Of a DNA stretch of 64,000 nucleotides, positions 34,587 to 42,477 are shown in pieces; position 1 is the first letter of the stretch; each line of letters starts with the position of its first letter. This DNA comes from Deltaproteobacteria bacterium. Lineage in GTDB: Bacteria > Acidobacteriota > Thermoanaerobaculia > Multivoradales > JAHZIX01. The stretch covers positions 184,572 through 248,571 of the forward strand of contig JAHZIX010000008.1 in assembly GCA_022601195.1 (NCBI GenBank), written 5' to 3'. Under the pieces are notes generated by a model, which was not told where the DNA came from, made no database searches, and saw nothing but the letters and a program-made list of their open reading frames with translations. The position numbers and the translations under genes are program-made.

Positions 34587-34623
34587 AATAATTAACCATA
34601 GTCCTTGACCATAGTCAATTATT
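34587..34623 (+). promoter_or_regulatory. Repeated operator in front of the toxin-antitoxin pair
   Basis: Two direct copies of ACCATAGTC (34595-34603 and 34608-34616, spacing 13 bp) are framed by inverted AATAATT (34587-34593) and AATTATT (34617-34623). The element is AT-rich in a GC-rich neighbourhood and ends 16 bp before the antitoxin ATG. Antitoxins of the Phd/YefM type usually repress their own promoter at such sites. The second copy overlaps a TTGACC -35-like box. Confidence 0.55.
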
Positions 34624-34639
34624 ATGAAAACTTATCACC

Positions 34640-34960
34640 ATGGATGAAATACGAGAGAGCCCCCTACCCTATGGAGACCCTGCCCCTCTCGAAGGGAAGC
34701 TACAGGAGCCAACCACAGAAATGGAGACTCTTTCGGTCTCCGAGTTCAAAGCCACCTGCCTTGGGGTGCTCGAGAGGGTACGTGCTACCGGTAGGTCCTT
34801 GTTGATCACAAAACGGGGGCAGCCCTTGGCCCAGGTTCTCCCCCCACCCATGCCTGAAGTGACTGCTGGAAGCGCCTTCGGGTGCATGCAGGGTACTTGT
34901 GATGAGATCGGCGATATCCTCGAACCTCTACCGGAGAAAGACTGGGAGGTTCTCGGTTGA
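34640..34960 (+). CDS. Phd/YefM-family antitoxin
   Basis: A 106-residue antitoxin. The core METLSVSEFKATCLGVLERV, then RSLLITKRGQPLAQVLPP, is the Phd/YefM DNA-binding fold; the C-terminal tail (EIGDILEPLPEKDWEVLG) should wrap the toxin. The first 27 residues are a Pro-rich extension, so the start could instead be the ATG at 34721, just before METLSVSEF. Neither start has a clear ribosome-binding site. The gene overlaps the PIN toxin at TTGA, a coupling typical of these modules. The operator-like repeats at 34587-34623 fit autoregulation. Confidence 0.85.
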   Translation: MDEIRESPLPYGDPAPLEGKLQEPTTEMETLSVSEFKATCLGVLERVRATGRSLLITKRGQPLAQVLPPPMPEVTAGSAFGCMQGTCDEIGDILEPLPEKDWEVLG

Positions 34961-35355
34961 CGGGCCTACTCCTCGATACCCACATCTGGTACTGGTACCT
35001 CAGTGGATCAGAGAGACTTCCCACGGGCCTGAAAAACCTGCTTGACTCCTCTCCTTCAAGGAGCTGCTGGTTGTCTCCCATTTCAGTCTGGGAGCTGGGC
35101 CTGCTAGTCCGCCGGGGTCGAGTCAAGATGGACCAAGACTACCGCCGGTGGCTGGCGACAGCCTCGAAGCACTTTCCTCTCAAAGATGCCTCTCTAACCC
35201 GAGAGGTCTCTCTCAGGAGCCTCGAGATCGATCTGCCGCATCGGGACCCCGCAGATCGCTTCCTGGCTGCCACGGCTCAAACTTACGACCTGACCTTGCT
35301 CACCGTCGATCGGCATCTTAGGTCCGCAAAAGGCTTCAGAACTCTTCATCAATAG
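34957..35355 (+). CDS. PIN-domain toxin, VapC-like
   Basis: A 132-residue PIN-domain ribonuclease, the toxin partner of the preceding antitoxin. The acidic residues are in place: Asp in LLLDTHIWYWYLSG (residue 7), Glu in SPISVWELGLL (about residue 47), Asp in HRDPADRFLAATAQ (about residue 90-93) and Asp in LLTVDRHLRS. The TTG start overlaps the antitoxin stop. VapC-like toxins cleave RNA, often tRNA or rRNA; the target is unknown. It lies between HMG-CoA synthase and the class II aldolase, with no transposase nearby. Confidence 0.92.
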   Translation: MTGLLLDTHIWYWYLSGSERLPTGLKNLLDSSPSRSCWLSPISVWELGLLVRRGRVKMDQDYRRWLATASKHFPLKDASLTREVSLRSLEIDLPHRDPADRFLAATAQTYDLTLLTVDRHLRSAKGFRTLHQ

Positions 35356-35391
35356 ATGGTCAAGCATTGTCGTCACCGGAGTAGGTGAGTT

Positions 35392-35419
35392 TTGACACCC
35401 GGTCCCTTTGGGCTATCTT
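35392..35419 (+). promoter_or_regulatory. Sigma-70-like promoter, apparently for a leaderless transcript
   Basis: TTGACA (35392-35397), 16-bp spacer, TATCTT (35414-35419). The ATG of the aldolase gene at 35429 is only 10 bp from the -10 box, so transcription would start within a few bases of the start codon. This also argues against the in-frame TTG at 35408, which lies inside the promoter. Confidence 0.65.
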
Positions 35420-35428
35420 GAACCCATC

Positions 35429-36112
35429 ATGTTCGACGAAGGAGTCATCAAATTTCGAGCAGCCCACCGGCAGGGATCCCTGGAGACGCGGCTCTATAGC
35501 GAGCTCGCCTGCAAGCTGATCGCCTGGCGAGAGATCCTCGCGAAGACGGGCCTCGTGGGTCAACGCAAGGATCGCTATGGAGGCTTCGGCTATGGCAATG
35601 TCAGTGGCCGGGTAGGCCCTCCCGGGATGCCCCGAGGCCAGCGATCCTTTCTCATCACGGGCACGCAGACCTCTGGAAAAGAATGCGTTTCCCTCGGCGA
35701 CTTTTGTGTCGTGAAGAGCTACGACGACAGCCGCAACGAAGCTCAGAGCTTTGGACCAGCCCTGCCGTCTTCTGAATCCTTGACCCACGGAGCCATCTAC
35801 GATCTCGGACCCCAAATCCGCTTCGTCCTACATGGACATACCCCGACGATCTGGCGCCGAGCCAGAGAATTGCGCATACCCACTTCAGAGCCCAAGGTAG
35901 CCTACGGGACACCTCAAATGGCAGCGGAAGTACGTCGTCTCTACCGATCCACGAGCCTGGCGGAGACCAAGATCCTTGCTATGGGAGGACATGAAGATGG
36001 CGTTATTGTTTTCGGCCACAGCGCAGAAGAAGCCGGTCAGATCCTATTGGCCTACCTCGCGCGGGCCTTCGAAACAGATTGCCGGGCAGATGGCGGCCTC
36101 TGTAGCTTCTGA
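35429..36112 (+). CDS. Class II aldolase/adducin family protein
   Basis: A zinc-dependent class II aldolase-like protein, 227 residues. The GYGNVSGR segment, the TGTQTSGKE loop, SESLTHGAIY, the metal-binding pair in VLHGHTPTIW and the later metal His in AMGGHEDGVIVFG are all present, with SEPKVAYGTPQMA between. Family members cleave sugar phosphates such as fuculose- or rhamnulose-phosphate, or act as dehydratases/epimerases in methionine salvage. Substrate cannot be set from sequence. The start at 35429 was chosen because a strong promoter covers the upstream TTG, leaving an almost leaderless message. It stands alone, with an SDR gene convergent downstream. Confidence 0.85.
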   Translation: MFDEGVIKFRAAHRQGSLETRLYSELACKLIAWREILAKTGLVGQRKDRYGGFGYGNVSGRVGPPGMPRGQRSFLITGTQTSGKECVSLGDFCVVKSYDDSRNEAQSFGPALPSSESLTHGAIYDLGPQIRFVLHGHTPTIWRRARELRIPTSEPKVAYGTPQMAAEVRRLYRSTSLAETKILAMGGHEDGVIVFGHSAEEAGQILLAYLARAFETDCRADGGLCSF

Positions 36113-36224
36113 CCGTAGCCCTTGCGAGTAGATCGGTTTCGGCACGAAGCCCAGCCTCAACACGAAAACCTGCCTCAGAGCCGAAACCGCTCCAATATCT
36201 GACCTTGCGGCGCTCAAGCTATCG

Positions 36225-36932
36225 CTATAGCGACCGGGTCATACCACCATCGAGCCGGAGACTCTGGCCGGTAATGTAACTCGATTGAGTCGACACCAAG
36301 AAGGCCACCGCCTGGGCCATTTCCGCCACGGAGCCCGGCCGCCCCATGGGAATTGTATTGAGAGTTTCGGCATCGACTTCATAACTGTCAGCGAAACCAG
36401 GCAGAATGTTATTCATGCGAATGGCCGAAGCGCCATAGCGATCCGCATAGAGCTTTGTGAACGCTGCCAGACTCGCTCGAATAGCTGAAGAGACCGGGAA
36501 ACTCAAGCTAGGTTCGACAGCTCCAGCCGTCGAAATATTCACCCAGGCCCCGCCCCCCTGATTCTCCATGATGGGAGTGACTCTACGCGTCAACCGAACC
36601 ACGCTCAGCAAGAGTAAATCAAGTCCCTCGTGCCAGTCCTGGTCGGAGATCTCCAGCAGCTCTCCACGGGCCGGGTGTCCGGTGTTATTGACCACTGCAT
36701 CGATGCGGCCATGAGTTTTCATGGCCAGCTCCACGAGTCGATCGAGATCTGAAGGGTCCGTCACCGACCCTCGAAGGGCGACTCCACCGAGTTCCTCTGC
36801 CATTCGTAAAATGGCTTCGGACCGAGCCATGAGCACAGTTTCATATCCTTGTCCTGCAAGCTCCCGAGCACAGGCGGCACCAATCCCCTGACTGGCCGCC
36901 GTAACGATCGCGACGCGTTTCTGTTGTGACAT
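36225..36932 (-). CDS. SDR family protein without the usual Tyr/Lys
   Basis: A 235-residue short-chain dehydrogenase fold. The nucleotide-binding loop TAASQGIGAACA (residues 11-22), DAVVNNTG (about 78-85) and Ser134 in NISTAG are present, as is the C-terminal YITGQSLRLDGG. The active-site stretch that should read YxxxK is instead SFPVSSAIRASLAAFTK, with Ser and Arg at the expected Tyr and Lys. A recognised group of divergent SDRs has this SxxxR pattern. Activity as an oxidoreductase is therefore unsure. It converges with the aldolase and diverges from the propeller gene at 37099, across a region with two palindromes. Confidence 0.88.
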   Translation of the reverse strand: MSQQKRVAIVTAASQGIGAACARELAGQGYETVLMARSEAILRMAEELGGVALRGSVTDPSDLDRLVELAMKTHGRIDAVVNNTGHPARGELLEISDQDWHEGLDLLLLSVVRLTRRVTPIMENQGGGAWVNISTAGAVEPSLSFPVSSAIRASLAAFTKLYADRYGASAIRMNNILPGFADSYEVDAETLNTIPMGRPGSVAEMAQAVAFLVSTQSSYITGQSLRLDGGMTRSL

Positions 36933-37024
36933 CTCTCTCCTCGATTTCCCTTCGATTCCCTGTTGGATACTTCAACCAGTACTAGAAAGCTCTTTCTCCG
37001 ATACGGGTGGCGGCTCATGTTAGC

Positions 37025-37053
37025 CTGCCAAGATCGAATTTAGATCTTGGCAG
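37025..37053. promoter_or_regulatory. Perfect 11-bp inverted repeat between divergent genes
   Basis: CTGCCAAGATC (37025-37035), spacer GAATTTA, GATCTTGGCAG (37043-37053). ATGTT and AACAT at the outer ends (37017-37021 and 37054-37058) add further pairing. It lies between the divergent SDR and propeller genes. A regulator-binding site or a leader hairpin are both possible; there is no T-run. Confidence 0.6.
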
Positions 37054-37070
37054 AACATTCCCCATTCCCG

Positions 37071-37084
37071 GGTTGTCAACAACC
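37071..37084. promoter_or_regulatory. 14-bp palindrome before the propeller gene
   Basis: GGTTGT-CA-ACAACC is a perfect dyad 14 bp before the ATG at 37099. The shape is like sites bound by GntR- or LacI-type repressors, but no regulator gene is adjacent. It may work with the inverted repeat at 37025-37053. Confidence 0.45.
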
Positions 37085-37098
37085 GAAGGTAGGCATCG

Positions 37099-38799
37099 AT
37101 GATCGAAACCACGACGCGGACCACCGCCCAGTCTCCACGAGAGCTCGAACCGCTCCTAAACTTTTTGAGACCGCAGGGCCAGCAAGATTCTCATTGCCGA
37201 GGTCTCGCTCTCGCTTGCACCCTTCTTTTCAGCTCCATCATCATCGCCCAGCCGGCATTCGGGCTGGATGGTTCTGAGCTGAGTCGTGTCGGACAGGGCC
37301 ATGTCGGACTGGGCCCTGTCGGGCTGGTGAGCCTTGGCCTGGGACAAGCTACCGCCGAGGCTGGAGAGCTGGCGGATCAGAAACCAGCGGATCAAAAACC
37401 GGCGGATCAGAAGCTCCTAGTCCAGCAGCCAACCGGAAAAACACCATCCACCAACCTGACACCTCCGTCGGTTCATTGGCCCTCTTTTCGCGGCCATCGA
37501 GCCTCTGGAGTCTCCCTCGGAGAGGATTGGCCGACCCACTGGAATGGAGAGACTGGGGAAGGCATCACCTGGAAGGCTCGAATCCCAGGCCTGGCTCACT
37601 CCAGTCCCGTGATTTGGGGAGACCGCATCTTTGTAACGACAGCAATCACCGCCAAGGGAGACGCTTCCTTCAAGCATGGCCTGTACGGGAGTGGGGATGC
37701 TTCCGAGGACCTATCGGAGCATCGCTGGGAGATCTTGGCTCTGAACCGCGCCGATGGCAGTGTCCTTTGGCGAGCCCTCGCTACCCGGGGAGTTCCCCGG
37801 GAAAAGCGTCACATCAAGGCGACCTACGCCAACTCGACTCCCGCCACGGACGGGAAACGACTCATTGCATTCTTTGGTTCCCAAGGACTCTTCGCCTTCA
37901 GCATGGACGGCAAGCTCCTCTGGGAAAGAGACCTTGGCCGTCTCGATGCAGGCGCCTACGACGCCCCTTCCTACGAGTGGGGAACGGCCAGCTCACCGGT
38001 CCTCTTCGAGGGCTTGGTGTTCGTTCAATGCGATACTCAGGGCGACTCCTTCCTACTGGCCCTCGACGCTGACAGCGGCAAGACCGTCTGGAAGACCGTC
38101 CGGGATGAGCTGCCTTCCTGGGGCAGCCCAACGGTGGTCTCTAGTTCGGGCCACCTCGAATTGGTGACCAATGGCTCTAATTTCATTCGCGGCTACGAGC
38201 CACGGACCGGCCGGGAGCTTTGGCGTCTAGGAGGCAGTTCGAAGATCACGGCTCCCACTCCGATTTTTGGTCAGGACCTGATCATCGTCGCCAGCGGAAG
38301 AGCCCCGGAGAGACCTATCTTTGCCATTCGGCCCGGCGCCAAGGGAGACATCACTCTCGAAGCCGATCAGAAATCGAATCACAGCATCGCCTGGAGCAAG
38401 ACTCGACGGGGCTCTTACATGCCGACTCCCTTGATCTACCGGGGACTTCTCTACGTGCTCGCCAATCAAGGAGTCCTGGACGCCTATCAATTGGAATCCG
38501 GAACCGAGCTCTATCGCCAACGTCTCCCCCATACCGGCGGAGGCTTCAGTGCCTCGCCGGTAGCTGCCGGAGGGCATCTCTACCTGGCTGGAGAAGATGG
38601 CAATGTGTTCGTGGTGCGAGCCGGTGATGATTTTGAGCTCGAGAAGACCAACCCCATGGGAGAGCGACTGATGGCCACCCCCGCCTTGTCCCAAGGTACC
38701 GTCTATATTCGCGGTGAGAGCTCTCTTTTCGCTGTAAAGCAGAAGGCTGAGGTCCCCGTTCCTCAGCTCCCCAGCGCCGAAAAAAACAGCAAGGAATAA
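37099..38799 (+). CDS. Secreted PQQ-like beta-propeller protein
   Basis: A 566-residue exported protein with an eight-blade quinoprotein-type propeller (BamB/PQQ-like repeats). After the signal segment ([20 protein letters not shown], about residues 36-55) comes a low-complexity region with [14 protein letters not shown] and [14 protein letters not shown] (three DNA copies of about 12 bp). The propeller runs from about residue 120, with blade motifs such as [41 protein letters not shown] and [20 protein letters not shown]. No PQQ-binding Cys pair or catalytic Asp/Glu typical of alcohol dehydrogenases is evident, so a binding or assembly role is likelier. Confidence 0.86.
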   Translation: MIETTTRTTAQSPRELEPLLNFLRPQGQQDSHCRGLALACTLLFSSIIIAQPAFGLDGSELSRVGQGHVGLGPVGLVSLGLGQATAEAGELADQKPADQKPADQKLLVQQPTGKTPSTNLTPPSVHWPSFRGHRASGVSLGEDWPTHWNGETGEGITWKARIPGLAHSSPVIWGDRIFVTTAITAKGDASFKHGLYGSGDASEDLSEHRWEILALNRADGSVLWRALATRGVPREKRHIKATYANSTPATDGKRLIAFFGSQGLFAFSMDGKLLWERDLGRLDAGAYDAPSYEWGTASSPVLFEGLVFVQCDTQGDSFLLALDADSGKTVWKTVRDELPSWGSPTVVSSSGHLELVTNGSNFIRGYEPRTGRELWRLGGSSKITAPTPIFGQDLIIVASGRAPERPIFAIRPGAKGDITLEADQKSNHSIAWSKTRRGSYMPTPLIYRGLLYVLANQGVLDAYQLESGTELYRQRLPHTGGGFSASPVAAGGHLYLAGEDGNVFVVRAGDDFELEKTNPMGERLMATPALSQGTVYIRGESSLFAVKQKAEVPVPQLPSAEKNSKE

Positions 38800-38894
38800 G
38801 ACAGCGTTAGGAACGCCTCTCATCGAGGTCGCCCCACGCTTACGGCCACCAGGAGCCCCAACAGCTTGCCGAGCCAGACCCTGCCAGGGACGGG

Positions 38895-39857
38895 TTAGTG
38901 ATGCCCCCAGTCCTTCTCACCGGCAGGAATGGCTACCGCGAGCTTGTTCTGCTTCGGCGGCAGCGGGCAGGTAGCATAAGGCGTGAATACGCAAGGAGGG
39001 TTGTAGGCCTGATTGAAATCCACTATGACCTTGCCTCCCGCTGGCTCGCCGAGGACCAGGAAGCGACCGGCACCGTAGGTAGCCTTGCCATTGGTTTTGT
39101 CTCCAAAGACCAAGAAGAGCTCCGAAAGCTCCCCGGTTGGCTCCAAGCGAATAGCCTGGCCATCGACTTCGAAAACCGCAGCGCCAAGGCACTCAACTTG
39201 CGACACTTCTCCCAGGACATCAGGGATTCCGATCATCTTAGGCGGATCGTAGGCTTCCCAACGAGCCTCGATACGCCACCGCGGATCGACGGGAAAACGA
39301 TCAATCCCTTCGAAAGTCTGTAAGGCGGGTGCCAATTTGTCTTTGAGGCGAACACCGAGGCGGCCGCCTCGATCGATGATGTAGAAGTTAAAGCTCCCCA
39401 TCTCCACACGGGAATGATTGCCGGTGGCATCGGAGGCCATCTCCATCTGGGAGACCGGTTCTCCCTCGAATGTGATCTCGACTCCCGGGGCAGCTTCGAG
39501 CTGGACTTTGCCTCCCACCAGAAAAAGGCTACCGCCGGTCTTGGGAGCTGTAGGGGGGAAGACCAAATCGTTCTCTTCCCCGGAGCCGAAGGTATTCTCG
39601 CCCTCCTCTAGCCAAAACAAGCCCACCAAAGTCAGCCAACCGGACTCACTGCGTAGCCGCTCGATGCGGCCAGCATGCCAAGCCTCTACGGCTGCGAGAT
39701 GCTCTTCGGCCGTCGGCACAGGCATCGATGGCTCGCTCCCAGCCGCGGCCGGAGAGTCCTGGTGTCCTTGCCCGCCACATCCCAAAACGACGATGAGGAG
39801 CAATCCGGCGAGCCAAAAGCCAAGCCCATGAAAACTAAGAAAAAAGGAAGAGTGCAT
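38895..39857 (-). CDS. DUF1684 lipoprotein
   Basis: A 320-residue lipoprotein. The signal peptide ends in the lipobox VVLGC (Cys about residue 27), so the protein is envelope-anchored. The DUF1684 domain covers most of the mature part: WHAGRIERLRSESGWLTLVGLFWLEEG and the C-terminal signature DFNQAYNPPCVFTPYATCPLPP, then LAVAIPAGEK. The family is widespread in Acidobacteriota, Bacteroidota and some others; its function is not established. It converges with the propeller gene and diverges from the M64 peptidase gene, with 185 bp between the two divergent starts. Confidence 0.92.
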   Translation of the reverse strand: MHSSFFLSFHGLGFWLAGLLLIVVLGCGGQGHQDSPAAAGSEPSMPVPTAEEHLAAVEAWHAGRIERLRSESGWLTLVGLFWLEEGENTFGSGEENDLVFPPTAPKTGGSLFLVGGKVQLEAAPGVEITFEGEPVSQMEMASDATGNHSRVEMGSFNFYIIDRGGRLGVRLKDKLAPALQTFEGIDRFPVDPRWRIEARWEAYDPPKMIGIPDVLGEVSQVECLGAAVFEVDGQAIRLEPTGELSELFLVFGDKTNGKATYGAGRFLVLGEPAGGKVIVDFNQAYNPPCVFTPYATCPLPPKQNKLAVAIPAGEKDWGHH

Positions 39858-40042
39858 TTCGGATTCTCCTCTCCTGGCGTCCCAAAAGCCCGGAAATTCT
39901 ATCGACTGGGATCACATTTATCGAAGGAGAGCCTAGCACTCTCTTTCCAGGAGCCGTCCGACGAAGATCTCTGACAGCGCTGGCAAAGGAGATAAGATCT
40001 CCCCACACGACTGGCCTCCCAGAAAACGAAAGGACCGCGCCG

Positions 40043-41452
40043 ATGATCTCGACCCTGCTCTGGATGAGCCTGGCCTTTAGTCAGGCACCTACCACCTTTG
40101 ATACTCACTTCACCGGCACCACCCTGAGATTCGACTACTTCCACAGTGGCACCGCTGGAGAAGAGCACATCAGCTTGGATCGCTTGCGTCAGGAAGGAGA
40201 CTGGCCAGGCTCCAGGACTCGGATGATCGACGACACCCAATTGGGCAAATACCTCTTCGAGGTCCTCGATGCCGACAGCGGAACCCTGCTCTACTCTCGC
40301 GGTTTCGCGAGCATCTACGGAGAATGGGAGACAACCGGCGAGGCTCGAGGCGGAAGTTGGCGAACCTTTCATGAATCTCAGCGATTCCCGGAGCCCCGCA
40401 AACCCGTCCGATTGGTCCTCAAGAAGCGCGATGCCGAAGGGGGCTTCGTTGAGTTCTTCTCCACATCGATGGATCCCAACGACCGCGGCATCGATCGCTC
40501 GGCTCTCACCACCGCCGGTACGCCCTGGACCGTCTTCGAAACCGGCCCGCCGGCAAAGCGGGTCGATCTACTCATTCTCGGCGACGGCTATGGCAGCGGT
40601 GAACAGGAGACCTTTCACCAGCGGGTAAAACATCTCACAGCTCAGCTCTTCGCTTCCGAACCATTCAAGAGTCACCGAGGAGACTTCAACGTCCGTGCGG
40701 TGGATGTCGTTTCCCAGGATTCTGGCATCACCGATCCCAGGACGAAGACTTGGCACCAGACTGCCCTTGGCCTCAGCTATGACGCCTTTGGCTCCGAGCG
40801 CTATGTCCTCACCGAGCAGAATCGGGCGATTCGGGAGGTAGCGGCTCTAGCCCCCTACGATGCGCTGATTCTTCTGGCCAACAACGAGAAGTACGGTGGA
40901 GGAGGAATCTTCAACCTGTGGACCACGGCAGCAGCTGGTAGCGGCCAAGCCGACTACTTGGTGGTGCACGAATTTGGTCATTCTTTTGCCGGGCTCGCCG
41001 ATGAGTACTACACCTCTCCGGTCTCCTATGAGGACTTCAATGCTCCTGGCGTCGAGCCCTGGGAACCCAATATTACGGCCCTTCTCGACCCGAAGGCCGT
41101 CAAGTGGGGAGACCTGGTCCCGTCAGAGACGCCACTGCCAACCCCTTGGAGCCAAGCGGAGTACGACGTGATCTCACGAGCTTTTCAGGCCGAGCGACAA
41201 GAGTTGCGATCCTCCGGAGCCTCGGAAGAACGAATGAATCGCTACTTCGCCGAGGTGAAGAAGCGCACCGAACCCTTGCTGGCTGGAGAAAAGTACGCTC
41301 CGAATGTGGGCGCTTTCGAGGGAGCCGGTTACCAAGCCAAAGGGCTCTACCGGTCGTCGGTCGACTGCATCATGTTCACTCGCAATCCCGAGCACTTCTG
41401 CCCGGTTTGTTCTCGAGCCATCGAGAAAGTGATCGCTCTCTATACGGAATAG
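40043..41452 (+). CDS. Secreted M64 family (IgA peptidase-like) metalloprotease
   Basis: A 469-residue exported zinc protease of family M64. A short N-terminal signal (MISTLLWMSLAFSQA) precedes an accessory domain (about 20-160). The peptidase core starts at VDLLILGDGYGSGE (about residue 175). The zinc site is HEFGHSFAGLADEY: His309, His313 and the third ligand Asp320, with Glu310 as catalytic base. Further conserved segments are NVRAVDVVSQDSGI and YRSSVDCIMFTRNP. Clostridium ramosum IgA protease belongs to this family, but soil and marine relatives have unknown targets. A secreted protein gene follows on the same strand after 137 bp. Confidence 0.94.
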   Translation: MISTLLWMSLAFSQAPTTFDTHFTGTTLRFDYFHSGTAGEEHISLDRLRQEGDWPGSRTRMIDDTQLGKYLFEVLDADSGTLLYSRGFASIYGEWETTGEARGGSWRTFHESQRFPEPRKPVRLVLKKRDAEGGFVEFFSTSMDPNDRGIDRSALTTAGTPWTVFETGPPAKRVDLLILGDGYGSGEQETFHQRVKHLTAQLFASEPFKSHRGDFNVRAVDVVSQDSGITDPRTKTWHQTALGLSYDAFGSERYVLTEQNRAIREVAALAPYDALILLANNEKYGGGGIFNLWTTAAAGSGQADYLVVHEFGHSFAGLADEYYTSPVSYEDFNAPGVEPWEPNITALLDPKAVKWGDLVPSETPLPTPWSQAEYDVISRAFQAERQELRSSGASEERMNRYFAEVKKRTEPLLAGEKYAPNVGAFEGAGYQAKGLYRSSVDCIMFTRNPEHFCPVCSRAIEKVIALYTE

Positions 41453-41589
41453 AGACTCCCTTGGGGGCTCCCCGAATCGAATTTCCTGAGCCCTATTCTT
41501 CCTTTCCTACGCGTTACCTTCCGGGGCTCTCGGCGGTGGGCTCTTCCGACCACGAAAAACCGCCTTATCCAAAAGAGGGAGGATTCACG

Positions 41590-42477
41590 ATGTTCTATGC
41601 AATGAGCTGTCCTAGGTCGATGCTGGGAGCCTTAGTGGTTCTTATCGCTTGCCTTTTCAGCGTGGCTGCTCGGGGTCAATCAGATTTCGATCCCGGGTCC
41701 GTAGTGTTGACCACCAGTCAGGAGTTCCCGACTTTTCTGACTTTCGACCAACTCAACCTGGACGGGGAGCTCTGCCCTACGAGCTTCGGCGGCCCGCTGG
41801 GGGCTGCGACCGGGGAGTCCCTAGCCCCTACCGATCCGGAAGCGATCCGGGTCTACCTCGATCTTCAGGATAAACCCCACGGAGGAGGAGATGATGGGCC
41901 CATTGCCAACATAGGCTCCCTGAGGCCAGATAGTGGTTCCGGCGGCGATACTTGTGGAAGTCCCAGGGAGCTGTTCAGCGACTTCCTCAAGTTGTGCCTG
42001 GTGAGCGTCGATACCATCACCACAGCTTGCGGCGAGTGGAAGCTCGAAGTGAGCCTGGACCCTCTTTTCCCTCAACCGGTCCAATTGTGGAATGTCACGA
42101 ATACCGGGAATGGCGGCTTTTTTGTGACCGACGTCACCCTGGCTTTGATGCTGACCTTTACCCATACGATTGACAATAGGGTGATTATTCTTCGCCGGAC
42201 CCTCGTGGTGCGCGGTGGCGGTGATTGGGCCCGGCAGGCAGGGCCAGGGGGGTTCGAAAGCCCCGGTAACTTTGAGATCGACACCGATTGCGATTGTTTC
42301 GGCGACCGAGAGGTGATGGGAACCACAAATTTCTTTCCCGGCTGGAGAGTTCCCGTCGGGCCGCCAGGGCTCATGGACACACAAGAGATCGAGCCGGCTC
42401 CGTTCTGCCTTACCAACTACGAGGGAGGAGGCCAGCTCTGCTTCGCGCCGGTCATGGCTCCTGAGGAGAAACGGTAA
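41590..42477 (+). CDS. Secreted protein of unknown function
   Basis: I do not recognise this 295-residue protein. It starts at 41590, supported by a GGGAGG site eight bases upstream; a much longer in-frame frame upstream overlaps the M64 gene and is not used. A signal peptide (MLGALVVLIACLFSVAARG) is followed by a beta-rich mature protein with eight or more Cys, including EIDTDCDCFGD and ELCPTSFGG, which suggests disulfides. The pattern DCDCF near residue 235 resembles metal-binding loops. The final 26 bp overlap the 3' end of the convergent kinase gene. Confidence 0.78.
   Translation: MFYAMSCPRSMLGALVVLIACLFSVAARGQSDFDPGSVVLTTSQEFPTFLTFDQLNLDGELCPTSFGGPLGAATGESLAPTDPEAIRVYLDLQDKPHGGGDDGPIANIGSLRPDSGSGGDTCGSPRELFSDFLKLCLVSVDTITTACGEWKLEVSLDPLFPQPVQLWNVTNTGNGGFFVTDVTLALMLTFTHTIDNRVIILRRTLVVRGGGDWARQAGPGGFESPGNFEIDTDCDCFGDREVMGTTNFFPGWRVPVGPPGLMDTQEIEPAPFCLTNYEGGGQLCFAPVMAPEEKR

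Noticed and set aside
41104..41590. Long in-frame extension upstream of the secreted protein at 41590
   Set aside because: It runs through the M64 coding sequence in another frame; a good ribosome-binding site and signal peptide fix the start at 41590.
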